Assembly: GCA_949825045.1 (NCBI GenBank)
Contig: OX463808.1
Span: forward strand, 28,767,674-28,831,673
DNA: 64,000 nucleotides
DNA from: Argyresthia goedartella
Lineage: Eukaryota; Arthropoda; Insecta; Lepidoptera; Argyresthiidae
Direction of reading: 5' to 3'
Below, piece after piece: positions 45,372-56,967 of the stretch. Made by a program: the position numbers and the translations under genes. Below the pieces are notes generated by a model. The model saw only the letters and a list, made by a program, of their open reading frames with translations, had not been told where the DNA came from and searched no databases. Within the stretch, counting starts at the first letter, position 1; every line of letters starts with the position of its first letter.

Positions 45372-45640
45372 TCCGAGAGCTCCTGGTCTAATGGGTTTCA
45401 CGCTTGCTTCTCATACAAGAGATGCAGGTTCGATTCCTGACCAATGAGATAATTAATTAAACTTAAATACATTATCGGACGTTCTAACCGTGAGGAAACC
45501 TCCATTACTCCATAGCTGCGGCGGTGGGCTAGCTCCCTGTCATGCAAAATGGAGTAGATATTAAATAACTGTCTGAACGTCGGTACAGTTGTGCCTCTGC
45601 CACTCCGTATGGGAAAAGGCGTGACGCTATATTAATGTTA
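45372..45640 (+). mobile_element. tRNA-derived SINE, family 3
   Basis: Head CTCCTGGTCTAATGGGTTTC (A-box-like) with B-box GGTTCGATTCC about 45 bases on. A tail with TGTGCCTCTGCCACTCCG and GTGACGCTATA follows. The head recurs inverted at 61085-61160. The order of A-box, anticodon-like arm and B-box is tRNA-like, but stems are imperfect. Confidence 0.7.
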
Positions 45641-45679
45641 ATTGGTTATTATTACCCGTTACCATGAGCAGCCATTAGA

Positions 45680-45913
45680 ATATGGTATTTTACAAGGTAG
45701 TCCAATAAATTTAGAAAGTGTCTTAAGCTGAATCTATTTCAACAAAACCGTTTGACAATATCAGAATTGTTTATTTTCAGCAGTTTTATTTTATTAAATC
45801 ATTTAGGTGTTAAAAAGACTGCATTTGACGACGACTGGTATTTCATAAAACTCGTGAACCGTTTTGACAGTTCCTAAAAAGAATCTTTTTTGACTAGCAG
45901 TCGAATACCGTAT
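45680..45913 (+). mobile_element. MITE, ATACGGTATTTGAC family, copy 1
   Basis: Ends ATATGGTATTTTAC and inverse TCGAATACCGTAT; internal GTGTTAAAAAGAC and GTTTTGACAGTTCCTA blocks match 50204-50446 in the same orientation. About 234 bp, non-coding. Confidence 0.85.
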
Positions 45914-46307
45914 TCAGTGTAACAAGCAGTTTAACCATTACTCGTTTCATAGTTATCAAAAAAAAAGATATATCGATTACAAAAACCCACGGGTTAAATG
46001 AAAGGCTCTTCAGTCAAGTGGCCTATAGCGTTTCATTTTACCCCCTATGCATGAGAACGGGACTATACTCGACGTTTATTGTTTCCAAATTCTTTTCTTC
46101 GCGAGAATAATTTATTTAAAATTGTAATGAAAGAGGCTACTGATCGCTTTGATAACATTTAAGGTTGTAAACGCGTTTGTTTGAAGTCACATGATTGCTT
46201 TATTCAATGCGGTATGTGTTTGTAAACATTGTATTTCATTTGCGCGGAATCTGATAATATCGTAAGATTGGGCTCGATGCTGCAATAATAGTAGTTTATG
46301 TGACTGA

Positions 46308-46671
46308 TACATAATGGAGGGCATTAAAACTCGAGAGTGGGAGTATGAAACGAGCCGAAGGTGAGTTTATCTACACACGTATCATAAGCTCTCTTTGATA
46401 TGTTCAGGAACCGCATGTTTGACCGGCATTGTGGCTCTGCAGTTGTTTAGCTTGTTCTGTTTTACCAACTTCACAGACAAACTAGGGGCGGCACGCAGGC
46501 GGGCGTCGGCATTAGAAATTTAAATGTCATAATATGTAGAAAAATTACACATTACGGTCATAATGTTTCAGATAAGAAGTGAGTTTTTACCAAGTAGTTT
46601 AACATTATGCTGATCGTAACGTGCAGTTTTTGTACGCAGTAAAGAGGTTTTATGTTACGTGTGTAGATAAA
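46308..46671 (+). mobile_element. Composite MITE (TTTATCTACACACG ends), copy 1
   Basis: TTTATCTACACACGTATCAT at 46366 and inverse CGTGTGTAGATAAA ending 46671. Upstream half of a fold-back (GGGCATTAAAACTCGAGAG, ACGAGCCGAAGG) abuts it. The inverse arrangement occurs at 57154-57624. Confidence 0.8.
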
Positions 46672-46854
46672 CCCTCTTATGTATTGAAAACCAGTTTGGG
46701 TTGAAGAAACTGTTCTCAAAATACTGCAATTGCTGAATTGACTTGGTATTTCATAGCATTGGCCGAATCAAGTTTTTTTAAACTTTGGCTTGCGCGAATG
46801 AGCTCAAATTAGGTATGTAATATGAATCCAAGGGATTGATGACGACCGATTTGA

Positions 46855-47075
46855 TGATCTCTGTGGCGCAGCGGTTGTGGCTTTGCCTACCATGGGAGAG
46901 GTCCCGGGTTCGATCCCCGGCTGGGGATAAAGAAAAAAAAACAGGTTTTGGATGTTTATTTTTGAGTGGGACGTCGCTGTTTTGGTTCCCACAACACAGG
47001 CTAGATGTGGGGCCAGAACCAATGTCTACCTACCTGTATGTAAATTTTTGTGTTTATGTTTATGTTCACAACAAT
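46855..47075 (+). mobile_element. tRNA-derived SINE, family 2, copy 2
   Basis: A-box-like TGGCGCAGCGGT, B-box GGTTCGATCCC; body TTTTGGATGTTTATTTTTG and GTGGGGCCAGAACCAATG as at 25275-25556. Confidence 0.85.
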
Positions 47076-47747
47076 TCTGGACCTGCGATAATGGACATCC
47101 TTTATTTTAAAATAAACCACGCGTTATCTAGTTAAATAAGAGGGTATATAAATTGGCACATACATGCGAATCAGGCCCTGTTTTCAATTGTAGGCGATTA
47201 AAAATAATTGTAAACAAATCTTATCCACCCAAAAATCGACAAAACAAACCGAACCACAATACGACCAGTGTAATTTAAACCTACGTCATTTAGCATTCAA
47301 GCAACCTGAGACCCGCGCATTAGGCGCGCCGCACACTCGACGTTTCACCCGCCCACCGATCGCGCGACAAAACCGCGCGGCTGTAAATAAGTCAATCCGG
47401 CTAATTTGAGTCTGCGCTCGCATTTGCGCGTTCACACGTCGGCCGCAAGTAGCAATTTGTTTTAACACCCCCGCCCATGACTCTGTGTCCGATGTTGGGG
47501 GTGGCACGATACGTCACTGCTGCGATAGGTTTAGGTTTATATCATATGAATTTGAGACGCATGAATTATTTATCTATCTATCTCGCTCGCACTTTATGGA
47601 GATGCAGCTCCATGAGGCCCGTTAGTGTGACCGAGATAGACAAATAAATGAGAGACAGAGATTTAAATGCTGCCGTGCTGAGTAAAGACGATGTAGCAAA
47701 TGTAAATTCATTTTGTAATTATTTATTCTGTTATTCAATTTGTAATA
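47076..47747. other. Intergenic, nothing recognised
   Basis: A GC-richer patch at 47300-47520 has an open minus frame without a domain. Confidence 0.45.
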
Positions 47748-49600
47748 ATTTCATCATCATCATCATTAATCAGCCCACATTCACCCACTGCTGGGTAAAG
47801 ACCTCTTCTTTGCCACGCCATCCACTCCGGTCCTGAGCCTCCCGCATCCTCTGCCCACCCGCTATGGCGATGATGTCATCCGTCAATCTGGCTGGTGGTC
47901 TGCCGACTGGTCGTCGTGCGGTTCTGGGCAGTCACTCTGTAACCGCTTTGGTCCACCTTCCGTCATCTGTCCTTGCCAAGTGTCCTGCCCACCCCCACTT
48001 CAGTCTCGCGATTCGCTTGCCGACAGCGACGATCTTAGTACGACGACTCATTTCTGTATTGCGAATACGATTCGGAAGTCTAATGCCTAGCATGGCCCTT
48101 TGTGTGTCTTTAATTTGGTGCATATTCTCCTTTGTTAGCGTCCATGTTTCGGCGCCGTGTGTAATTGTGGGCAGGACACATTGGTTGTAAAACATGGTCT
48201 TCAGGTTTTGCGAGATCTTGGACTTGAAGACGTCTTTAAACTTTCCAAATGTGACCCAACCCAACTGAATCCGTCTGGTAATCTCATTTACTTGAGCTCG
48301 GCCAAAAGACAAACAATGTCCAAGATAAACATAACTGTCCACAGCCTCTATTGTACTGTTGCCGACAATTATGTTCGGTATCGATGAGTGACTCATCATA
48401 ATTTTCGTCTTGGACATGTTCATCTTAAGGCCGACCTGCAAAGATGCTGTATGCAGTTCGTCAAGCATGTTTTGTAGATTACCGACGTCTTCATCTATGA
48501 GTACTAGATCGTCTGCGAACCTCAGGTGGGTAGGCTTGGCACCGTTAATGTTGACGCCTTTATCACACCACAATAGAGTCTTCATTACGTCTTCAAGGAC
48601 ATTCGTGAAGAGCTTAGGAGAAATAGTGTCGCCTTGGCGTACACCCCGGCCTTAAGCTACGGGTTTGGTTGGCTTATGCATACGCACCCGCTTCGAAGCG
48701 CAACATTAGTGCTCCCGGAGGATACTTACAAACCTAACGTCAACTCCACACCGATTGAGGAAGTGCAACGCCGCCCAGTGCTCGACTGTGTCAAAAGCTT
48801 TTTCATAGTCTACAAAAGCCAGACACAGGGGCTGGATGTACTCCCTACATCTCTGCATCAGTTGCTTGATAGCGTGTATATGATCGACGGTAGAATGTCC
48901 CTTAGCTGGTATTCGTCTAGTACTCGGGTTAGTCTATTGAACAGGACCTTAGCAAACAGCTTGTACTCCTGGGATAGAAGGCTTATGGTCGGTAGTTTTA
49001 TAGCAAGCTCTTATCTCCCTTCTTGTGTAGAATTGTTACTAACCGCATTTTTTCAGGCGGTGTCGAGCTGTTTAGTACTACAGTGTTGAAGAGCTCTACC
49101 AGGACTTTCAAAATGGGTTCTCCTCCCGCGTGTAGCATTTCCACTGTAACACCATCCTCACCAGAAACCTTTTCCCTTTTATTTGACTCAAGGCAAAGTA
49201 CAAAGGCATAGACAGTATTTCGTCTGGAATTATAGGAGGCAAATTTTCGTTCCAACACTGTTCGGTTGGTGGTGCTCTGGCGTCTGAGGGCTCTGGCATA
49301 TCAGGTTCTGCTGTTTTAGATGTATATAAATCCTGATAGAAATCTTCAACAACAGTGAATAGTTGACTACGATTGGTGACCAGATTTCCCACTTTTTGCT
49401 GATTTCAGCTTTAATTCTATTTATTTTATTTCGAAATACTTTTGGATCTCGATTTTGTTTAATTGTGACTTCTATTATTTTTGTATTGTATATCCTTATG
49501 TCCGATCTAATTGCTTTTGATATGGATTTATTTATTTTTCAATATCTTTTTGGTTTAATTGTGTCTGCTGTCTCATTTTTCTTCTACTATCCATAAGAGG
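47748..49600 (-). pseudogene. RTE-type LINE ORF2, broken
   Basis: Minus strand, 5' to 3': KVFRNKINRIKAEISKKWEI-like start near 49450, then GEDGVTVEMLHAGGEPILK and a VTILHKKGD run, then YEKAFDTVEHWAAL (RT motif A) near 48780, then HLRFADDLVLIDEDVG (catalytic FADD) near 48530. The C-terminus has AETWTLTKENMHQIKDTQRA, WAGHLARTDDGRWTKAVTE, a TGA at about 47930, then RPVGRPPARLTDDI and EEVFTQQWVNVG. It ends at a (GAT)n tail (CATCATCAT on the + strand near 47752). Motif order and tail match arthropod RTE clade LINEs. Several frameshifts and stops. Only 217 codons (47932-48585) remain open. Confidence 0.88.
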
Positions 49601-50203
49601 TGTAATTATTTATTCCTGCACAATGTTTATAATAATTAATATTGTTATGTTTGTATAAGTTAAACACAACCAATTTTGAAAAGAGTCACGATTCTCCCAC
49701 AGTGGTCCAATGTAGAAAGAGGTAAAAATTATGTTTACTCATGTCTTAACTTAAATACCGTGCGTCAATGGAAACATACACGCAAAACGTGTCATTTAAG
49801 AGCATGTAATGAGTAGTTGCTGGTGTGAAAACAGGCAATTTGTTGCTAAACATCCGTTCGACACACGTTTCCTGACGAACGCGTTTTGTTCTCGTCTCGG
49901 TAAATGAAGGATTTATGCGTCGATTTTCGACCTTTCAGTGTGAACCGCGCCGAGGTGCCTAATTATGTGAAATGAACCAATACCTGTCTCTGGACTATGA
50001 AAATAATCTTATTGCCACGTGAATGTTTGTCTTCACTAGCTTTAGTTTTTATGATGACATAAGTACTTGGAGTCAAAGGCAAATCAAACCTTCGTAACCG
50101 AGTTTCCACGTTGCCTTTTAACTACTGACACATAAAATAATGTATTGTGACGTGTGATCCAGATTTATCCGGTGCTACCTCTGGCCCCATATCATTCGTG
50201 ACA
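49601..50203. other. Intergenic, nothing recognised
   Basis: No gene or element identified. Confidence 0.4.
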
Positions 50204-50446
50204 ATACGGTATTTGACAAGGTACTCCAATAAATCTAGAAACGTGTCTTAAGCTGAACCTATTTGAACAAAAACTTTCGACAATATGAGAATTCTTTATA
50301 TCCAGCAGTGTTCTGCTCATTTTTGTGTTAAAAAGACAGCATTTGACTATGATGTGTGTCTAGTGTTTCATAGAACTCGTGAACGAAATTACCGTTTTGA
50401 CAGTTCCTACAAAGTATCTATTTTGACTAGCAGTCAAATACCGTAT
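50204..50446 (+). mobile_element. MITE, ATACGGTATTTGAC family, copy 2
   Basis: ATACGGTATTTGAC at the left and its exact inverse GTCAAATACCGTAT at the right; 243 bp. Body matches the copy at 45680-45913. Confidence 0.88.
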
Positions 50447-51386
50447 CATAAACTAGTCAAACTTGTCACAAAGTGACAGGTTGTGCCTGTCTTATTTGGA
50501 CATATTTGACTGCGACAAACATCTCGAAACCTGACATATATTTTGTAACTTTTTGACAAGTCAATTTAGTTCGGATCACAACAATTATTTGTAAAGATCC
50601 GACAAATCATTGTCAAGATTATTATATGGCATGACGGTACATATTTTAATGTTGAAGTTGATCACCAATTTATTTACTTGAGGATAGTTTTGTTTTCTTT
50701 TAAAAACACAACAAAAACAATCTTATACATAATGGTCCAATTTCAGTTATCCAATATTTTTTACATAAAATCCTTCAGTCCAGAAAAGTAAAAATTGTTA
50801 AACAAAAAAATATTTTTTCGCAACGATGACCTTCAATTGTTTATACTGAATTATTATAAGTAAAATAATAATAAATGTACCACGGGAGAGTTGGGCCACC
50901 TGTGAAATTTAAATTATTTAGTATATTTTACTAATACTTATTTCCCCTACTCGCACTACTACTAGATATTAGATTTAGAAAATATAGTCATTAGTTGTAT
51001 ACTTATCTTATTTTAGTTTAGCAAGTGTTTAAGTTTAGCTTTAAGTTAGGGACGAAGGTTCCTGCAGATTAATCGAATTGTAAATTATATTTAGAAAATT
51101 TCACCCTTTTCCGGGACATATAAGTTAATTACGAACCTCTCGACACAGGGCGAGGTCGCTTATCAAGAATTCGCGACAATCCGACACATTTGTCGTGAGA
51201 AATGTTGTATCATAAAGCGACAAATCTCGGTTTCTACCTGTCACGAGAAAATGTTTGTGACATTGTCACGGGATTTTGACAATTGTCGGAGATTTCCACA
51301 ATGATATAATTGTCAGGGTTTTATGATACAGAGAAATTGTATAGTAGACAATTGTCTAGTTGTCAGTTTTATGATACGGGCCCTGA
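50441..51386. mobile_element. Candidate element with TTGTC-rich subterminal repeats
   Basis: CCGTATCATAAA at 50441 is inverse to TTTATGATACGG near 51375-51386. Both subterminal zones are dense in TTGTC / GACAA. No coding remnant seen. The left end overlaps the neighbouring MITE end, so this may be coincidence. Confidence 0.4.
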
Positions 51387-51426
51387 TTTCGGTCATTGTA
51401 TCAATGTTATGGACTATATAATTAAT

Positions 51427-51854
51427 CGGTCATTATAAACAATGCCCGCGCAGTTTGAATAATGCTCAAAATGGGAGGGCAGTGTTATAACAACTCTTAT
51501 AATAATCAAATCGCCCGAGCATTTTATATAATGCCCATCACCTATGGGGGCAGAACAATGTTTATTTTCATTGGTACTCTGCTGCCCTATGATAATATTG
51601 TTGTTCTTACATTTTCAACCTAACACGAAGGATAAAGGGGGCTTCGCTTCGCTCACCCCCGTTACCGTTCACCTATGCTGCCGCAGTGTTTTCCCTGATA
51701 GTATCTGTGTTATCACATTGCCCGAAACCCACATGGCAATATTCATAATGTCTGGGCAAAGTGATTAAAAAGGAAGTTCAAGTTATAATTATTCACTTTG
51801 CCCAAAGTAGTTTGTCATTATTCATAATGTCCGGCCATTGTTCATAATGCCCGG
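51427..51854. mobile_element. Fold-back element carrying the shared core
   Basis: CATTATAAACAATGCCCG near 51431 is roughly inverse to CATTGTTCATAATGCCCGG near 51836. Several ATAATG / CATTAT blocks repeat inside. The core (51598-51700: GGGGGCTTCGCTTCGCTCAC, GCTGCCGCAGTG) sits in the middle. Confidence 0.6.
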
Positions 51855-52109
51855 ATTCATCACTTGGTCCATGACATATATAGTAATTTTGACCGAGTTC
51901 CTCAATGTGGTTGACGGATGTGCGACGAACCTTCGGATAAACAATTAAACATGTTGTTAAGCAACTTTAGATTGTACAACATGTGGTGGAAATTATAGAG
52001 AGTCACTTCTCAGAATGTTTGTATTTCAGAGTATATGACGTAATCTCAGAATATCCTTCAGTTATTGAATTAAATGGTCGTTATAAAGTTTTAATAGTTC
52101 TGATCAACA

Positions 52110-52160
52110 CCATCATGCTCAGCTCACATCAACCCACTGCTGGGCACAGGCCTCTTCTCT
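52110..52160 (-). repeat. RTE-type LINE 3' tail
   Basis: Minus strand reads GCCTGTGCCCAGCAGTGGGT followed by a GATGATG-like end; only about 50 bp remain. Confidence 0.6.
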
Positions 52161-52198
52161 ATAACTCCAACATTCCTTATCAATCAACCTTTATATAT

Positions 52199-52571
52199 GT
52201 CACCGGAAGATAGACAAAACCGTTAGTTCATAAACTAACGCGGCGGTTGATCAACTATCGACAGATAGTAAACCAGACCGACAGGGTTTTAAATTTACGT
52301 TACTTTTGTTCTTACATGTCAACCTAACACGAAGACTATTGGGGGGCTTCGCTGCGCTCGCCCCTTCACCTAAGCTACCGCAGTGTATGCCCTGGTATTT
52401 CGTTTGCAATTCAAGTCTTAACAAGTTTACTATTTAACGGTTTTAACCGTTAGTTGATCAACTAACGCAGTAAGCAGTACGCTACAGTTTACTATCTGTC
52501 GATAGTTGACCAACTAACGAGATAAAAAACGTTAGTTTACTAACTAACGGTTTTGACTATCTTACGGTGAC
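52199..52571 (+). mobile_element. Long-TIR element, GTCACCGTAAG family, copy 2
   Basis: GTCACCGGAAGATAG start, ATCTTACGGTGAC end; interior palindromes on GTTAGTTGATCAACTAACG. The core at 52303-52400 reads GGGGGGCTTCGCTGCGCTCG and CTAAGCTACCGCAGTG. Opposite orientation to 13638-14005. Confidence 0.88.
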
Positions 52572-53774
52572 ATATATATCATATCACCATGCCTTTCTTA
52601 TACCTACTTTATACTTATGGGTGAGTAGATATAGCTCTAAGTTTTTATATGTATAGGTAGTAGGTACCATCAGTAGCAAAATACTGTATAGGCGCTACAC
52701 CGGAAGGGCTCCAGGCTTACAATGACGAAGTTCGCGGCGTACACTAATTGTCTAAGTGTATAATGAACTTGTTGTGACAACCCTTACGGAAAACTTTTAA
52801 AAAACCTTACCAACACCTAATATCAGCCTTAAAATTGAACACGCAAGCTTGGTATTCCGTCGCGCAAGATTTCTGGCAGCTAGGGTTGCTCATTGTAACA
52901 CTAGGCGACACCCTCGCTTTTCAATGTGTGTGCATGTATTTGTAATTATTTCTGACGGTTAATTAGAAAGTTCGGACGAAAGGAGGGTGCAGTTTGTAAG
53001 AGTTGGGACTTTTCGAGCGAGAAATGCATTTTGGTTAGAATTCACACGCCAAAGTGCCAACAAGGTAACTGTGGCATCCGAAGTTATGACGAGAGAAGTT
53101 TTCCTTGAAGCCCGGGAAGGGTTACGTCAACATTTTGTAAGTAAAATGTCAAGTAAGTAGGTATTTGAGAAGACATCAGCGTGCTGCACGACTTTTATCC
53201 GCTATGTGGGTGTGGAACAACAATTACATACCTAACGTTCCTGCAGTCTTATCATGTGATTTTGACGTCTGCATAGACTTGCATTGTTGAAATAAAAGAC
53301 AGCTCGTGCGTCAAATAATCGTGTCTTTTTTTTTTAATGCGATGTAAATTCTTATTTGTAAGAATTGAATGAGGCTGCTGTTTGCAAGATTGAACTACAT
53401 TGGCCTGCAAAACTAAGTATCACACTTTTAAATTTGCAATAACTTTTTAAGTACACAAGATATACTTTGAAAATAAAAAGGACTCGAAAAAGAGTTTAAT
53501 TTTGTACTATCTTTTCAAGGGAAGTTGATTAAATTTGCTATAAAACTTTATTTTTATTTAAAAGCTCAAAATTATTATAATTTAGAAAAAAAAAAGTGTA
53601 ATACTTAGTTTTGCAGGAAAGTGTATCTGGGGAATCCCCAAATATCGGGAAGTCAGAACTGAGGAGCCACAAAAGAAAATCCAACAGCAGCAAAGCATTC
53701 TGAACGTAGGACCTGTTGGAGCAGTCGTCGTGACCACATACGGCATGGACGGACATAGTCATCATCAAAGGCTT
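52572..53774. other. Intergenic, nothing recognised
   Basis: No gene or element identified. Confidence 0.4.
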
Positions 53775-54032
53775 GACGATCCGAATGGCCGAGTCGGCAG
53801 TGACGCCGCCTACGAAACCAAGGGTCCCGGGTTCGAGTCCCGGTGGAGGCAAATATTTGTTTGATGAGAACGGATGTTTGTACCCTAGTCATGGTTGTTT
53901 ATCTATCTAAGTATAATATTTATCTATATAAGTATGTGTATCGTTGTCTAGTACCCAAGATACAGGAAATCCTAGTTTGGGGCTAGATCAATGTGTGTAA
54001 ATGGTGTCCAAGGTTTTATTATTATTATTATT
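53775..54032 (+). mobile_element. tRNA-derived SINE, family 1, copy 3
   Basis: A-box TGGCCGAGTCGG, B-box GGTTCGAGTCC, (ATT)n tail. One head base differs (GACGATCCGAATGG). Confidence 0.9.
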
Positions 54033-54519
54033 TGTCTCAACACATGCATCCGCCTTCCTGGTGATGATGACTAATGATACATAAACGAGTATGAAGTTAT
54101 AATTCAAAGTTCGTCGGCAAGTCTTGGACACTTCTGTAATTGTTGTAGTTTTTTGCCAAGCAACGGTTGTCAAATCTTTGTTTATGATGAGTAACCGTTA
54201 TCGGTTTTACGGCATCGTCGTATTTTCAGACAATAACCGATGTTTACTGCTATAATAACTTCGGTTTTGACACTGTATCCTAAAGAGAGCTATTGTTTAC
54301 ATTGTTCGCCTTGTGTTTAGAAGTTATTTCTTATTTCCGTCCGGCACAATGGTCCGTCATGATTGTGTGTGATGGGTCTAACTAAACGGATGACAATGCT
54401 ATGAAGTGTTAAGGAAGGGCTAGTGAGTGTGACTAGTTACTTGAAACTGTAAATAATAGTAATAAATGCTTTCATTCCAGAAACATCAAATATAAGTATT
54501 ATAACAATTCCATATTTAA

Positions 54520-54838
54520 CACGCTCAGCGCCACTGTATCTTTAATGATACACCATAGGGTGCTTTGTCACAGGCGAGTGTATCCTTAATGATACATCAC
54601 ACTGCCCGACTTCGGAGGCCGGTGTATCCCTCAATATACACCGTTTCAAACATTTTAGTAGCACGTTCAAAAGCGGTGGCCCTGGAGAATGTGCCTGTGT
54701 TTTTGGGGTGTAAATATCTTAAAAAATAAAGAAAATATGGGGTTTTTCTTAAAAAAATACTACAAAATTATAGGTATACACAGGCCTGTGACAAAGCACC
54801 CTATGGTGTATCATAAATATACACTGGCGCTGAGCGTG
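54520..54838. mobile_element. MITE flanked by TTAA (piggyBac-like target)
   Basis: Inverted ends CACGCTCAGCGCCA of about 60 bp, with shared ACACCATAGGGTGCTTTGTC. TTAA lies directly outside both ends (54516-54519, 54839-54842), the piggyBac-type target. 319 bp, no coding capacity. Confidence 0.88.
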
Positions 54839-54842
54839 TTAA

Positions 54843-55613
54843 GTAATTAAATAGCGAAAAAATATGACTAACAATTTTAGGAACTTAAGGTAGGTATTTA
54901 CAGAATAGTCTTAAATTTCATATTAAAAAAGTAATAAAAAAATACGTGAGTGCGGCCACAATTATTATACAGGAGAATTACCTGACCATATTTATATATT
55001 TTGTTTATAGTAGGTAAAGCTTCAACACTATACCTACCTTTTTTCGTGACATCTCCAGAGACTAACAAGCATCCAAAACCTGAATATATAAATTTATAAT
55101 TATCTTTCCACTTCCATCCTTCACGTATTTCTATTAGGAGCCAGTTAATATGCATCATAATTATTACCCGGCGTGTGGGTTGCACCACAGCGCCGCATTG
55201 TCCCGCGCACATTATCAGCGGCTGCCATTAATTCAGAGCATTTATGCAGAAAAATAATAGATCCAACCTTTTCGGTGGATCCAGGAAGAGCCGGTGGCAC
55301 CAACCACGGCTAAGCCTGCGGTTAAGCTGCAGCGGAATTCGAAATTCGAACGGTGGCGGAGAAACTAACGTTGGCGCTCGCTGGAGCGTATGACGTAGGG
55401 AAATTTTGGAGGCAGGATTAAGTTTTCTCGGTATGTGAATTAATTTGATATTTGCTAATAACATGCATGGGAGTTAATTATACATTCGTAGAACTACGAA
55501 CTATTGCATAATTCGATAGTAAACAGAAGGGTGATAAATATGGTGATATTGCAGTAACGTAGAACAAACTAATTGCCGATAATTGATAATGCCTGACTTG
55601 TAAAAACAATTTG

Positions 55614-55616
<3 letters not shown>
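54843..55616. other. Intergenic, nothing recognised
   Basis: Open minus frames at 54898-55212 and 55228-55464 have no recognisable domain. Confidence 0.4.

Positions 55617-55655
<39 letters not shown>
55617..55655. repeat. (TA)n microsatellite
   Basis: About 18 TA units, at the 3' end of the neighbouring SINE. Confidence 0.95.
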
Positions 55656-55657
<2 letters not shown>

Positions 55658-55659
55658 TA

Positions 55660-55902
55660 TATTTTACCTTGGACACTATTTATACACATTGATCTAGCCC
55701 CAAACCTGATTCCCTGTATCTTGGGTACTAGACAACGATACACACACTTATATAGATAAATATTATACTAAGTCAGTTAAAAAACTATGATTAGGGTACA
55801 AACATCCGTTCTCATCAAACAAATATTTATCCCAACCGGGACTCGAACCCGGGACCCTTGGCTTCGTAGGCAGGGTTACTGCCGATTCGGCCATTCGGGT
55901 CG
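55660..55902 (-). mobile_element. tRNA-derived SINE, family 1, copy 4
   Basis: Inverse orientation: GGACTCGAACCCGGGACCC (B-box) near 55839 and GCCGATTCGGCCATTCGGGT (A-box side) near 55881-55900. Confidence 0.92.
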
Positions 55903-56214
55903 TCTGGAGTATTGGAGTGGAGTATATATGTATAAGGATTTTATAATGATTTCTTAAGTTAACCCTAGGTTTGACAAATAATTTACGGACAGAATAAAAA
56001 AAATAACCTCACATTGAAGCAACCACATAAAGGCCTTCCGGCTCAGTGGGCTGAGGTGTCATGGGAAATTTGAGTAAATGTAAATAGGAAGATGGGCCGA
56101 ATGGGCATTGATGCGGCAGGCACTGTGAGGTGGCTGCCGCTGCCGCTGGCTCGGCTTTGTCTGTGTCAGGCAGGAGTCACGCGGGTTCATCTCGTTCAAC
56201 AACAACATAACATA

Positions 56215-56340
56215 GCGTCACGCTGTTTCCCGTACGGGTGGCAGAGGCATAATTGTGCCCACGTTTAGCCAGTTTTTAAATGTTCTATTTTGCGTGACAG
56301 GAGGCTAGCCCATCGCCGAAGCTATGGAGATTGAAGGTTC
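56215..56340 (-). repeat. SINE-like tail repeat (as 242-345)
   Basis: AGCGTCACGCTG, GTGGCAGAGGCATAATTGTG and GAGGCTAGCCCATCGCCG. Inverse of 45500-45640. Confidence 0.65.
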
Positions 56341-56640
56341 GCCAGGCTGATTTACCTATTTGGTGCTACTGGAAAAAATATTTTCGGTGTTTGCTTGAGA
56401 TAAGCTGGCGATTTTTTTTCTTCTTTTCTTCTTTCTAGTCATTCCTTCATGGCTGAGGATCGTGACTGTCATGGTTTTCGGTACGGGGCCTGACCAGGGA
56501 TCTCCATTTTGTTCTTTGCTGCGCTGCGTGTTGCCTCCTGGAGACCAAGCTGCAGAACTCCAGCGTGTGACCACGTGGGGAAAATTATGCAGAGTAAAAA
56601 CAATTTATAAAAAATACAGCGTGAAGCCTTATTCCATACA

Positions 56641-56967
56641 GTATGGCGGAGAAGCAGTCGAAGCCATACAGTATGGCGGAGAAGCAGTCGAAGCCATACA
56701 GTATGGCGGAGAAGCAGTCGAAGCCATACAGTATGGCGGAGAAGCAGTCGAAGCCATACAGTATGGCGGAGAAGCAGTCGAAGCCATACAGTATGGCGGA
56801 GAAGCAGTCGAAGCCATACAGTATGGCGGAGAGGCAGTCGAAGCCATACAGTATGGCGGAGAGGCAGTCGAAGCCATACAGTATGGCGGAGAGGCAGTCG
56901 AAGCCATACAGTATGGCGGAGAGGCAGTCGAAGCCATACAGTATGGCGGAGAAGCAGTCGAAGCCAT
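56641..56967 (+). repeat. 30-bp minisatellite, 11 copies
   Basis: GTATGGCGGAGAAGCAGTCG plus AAGCCATACA, 10 full units and one partial (27 bp), almost identical. Units 7-10 share GAGGCAG where the others have GAAGCAG. The unit is divisible by three and lacks stops in several frames, so four repetitive open frames arise on both strands (MAEKQSKPYS, QYGGEAVEAI and two minus frames). No codon preference or domain points to a real protein. Confidence 0.97.

Noticed and set aside
47864..48190. Plus-strand gene over the RTE element
   Set aside because: It is the antisense shadow of the RTE ORF2 C-terminus.
56641..56967. CRISPR-like array
   Set aside because: The repeats are head-to-tail with no unique spacers, in animal DNA.
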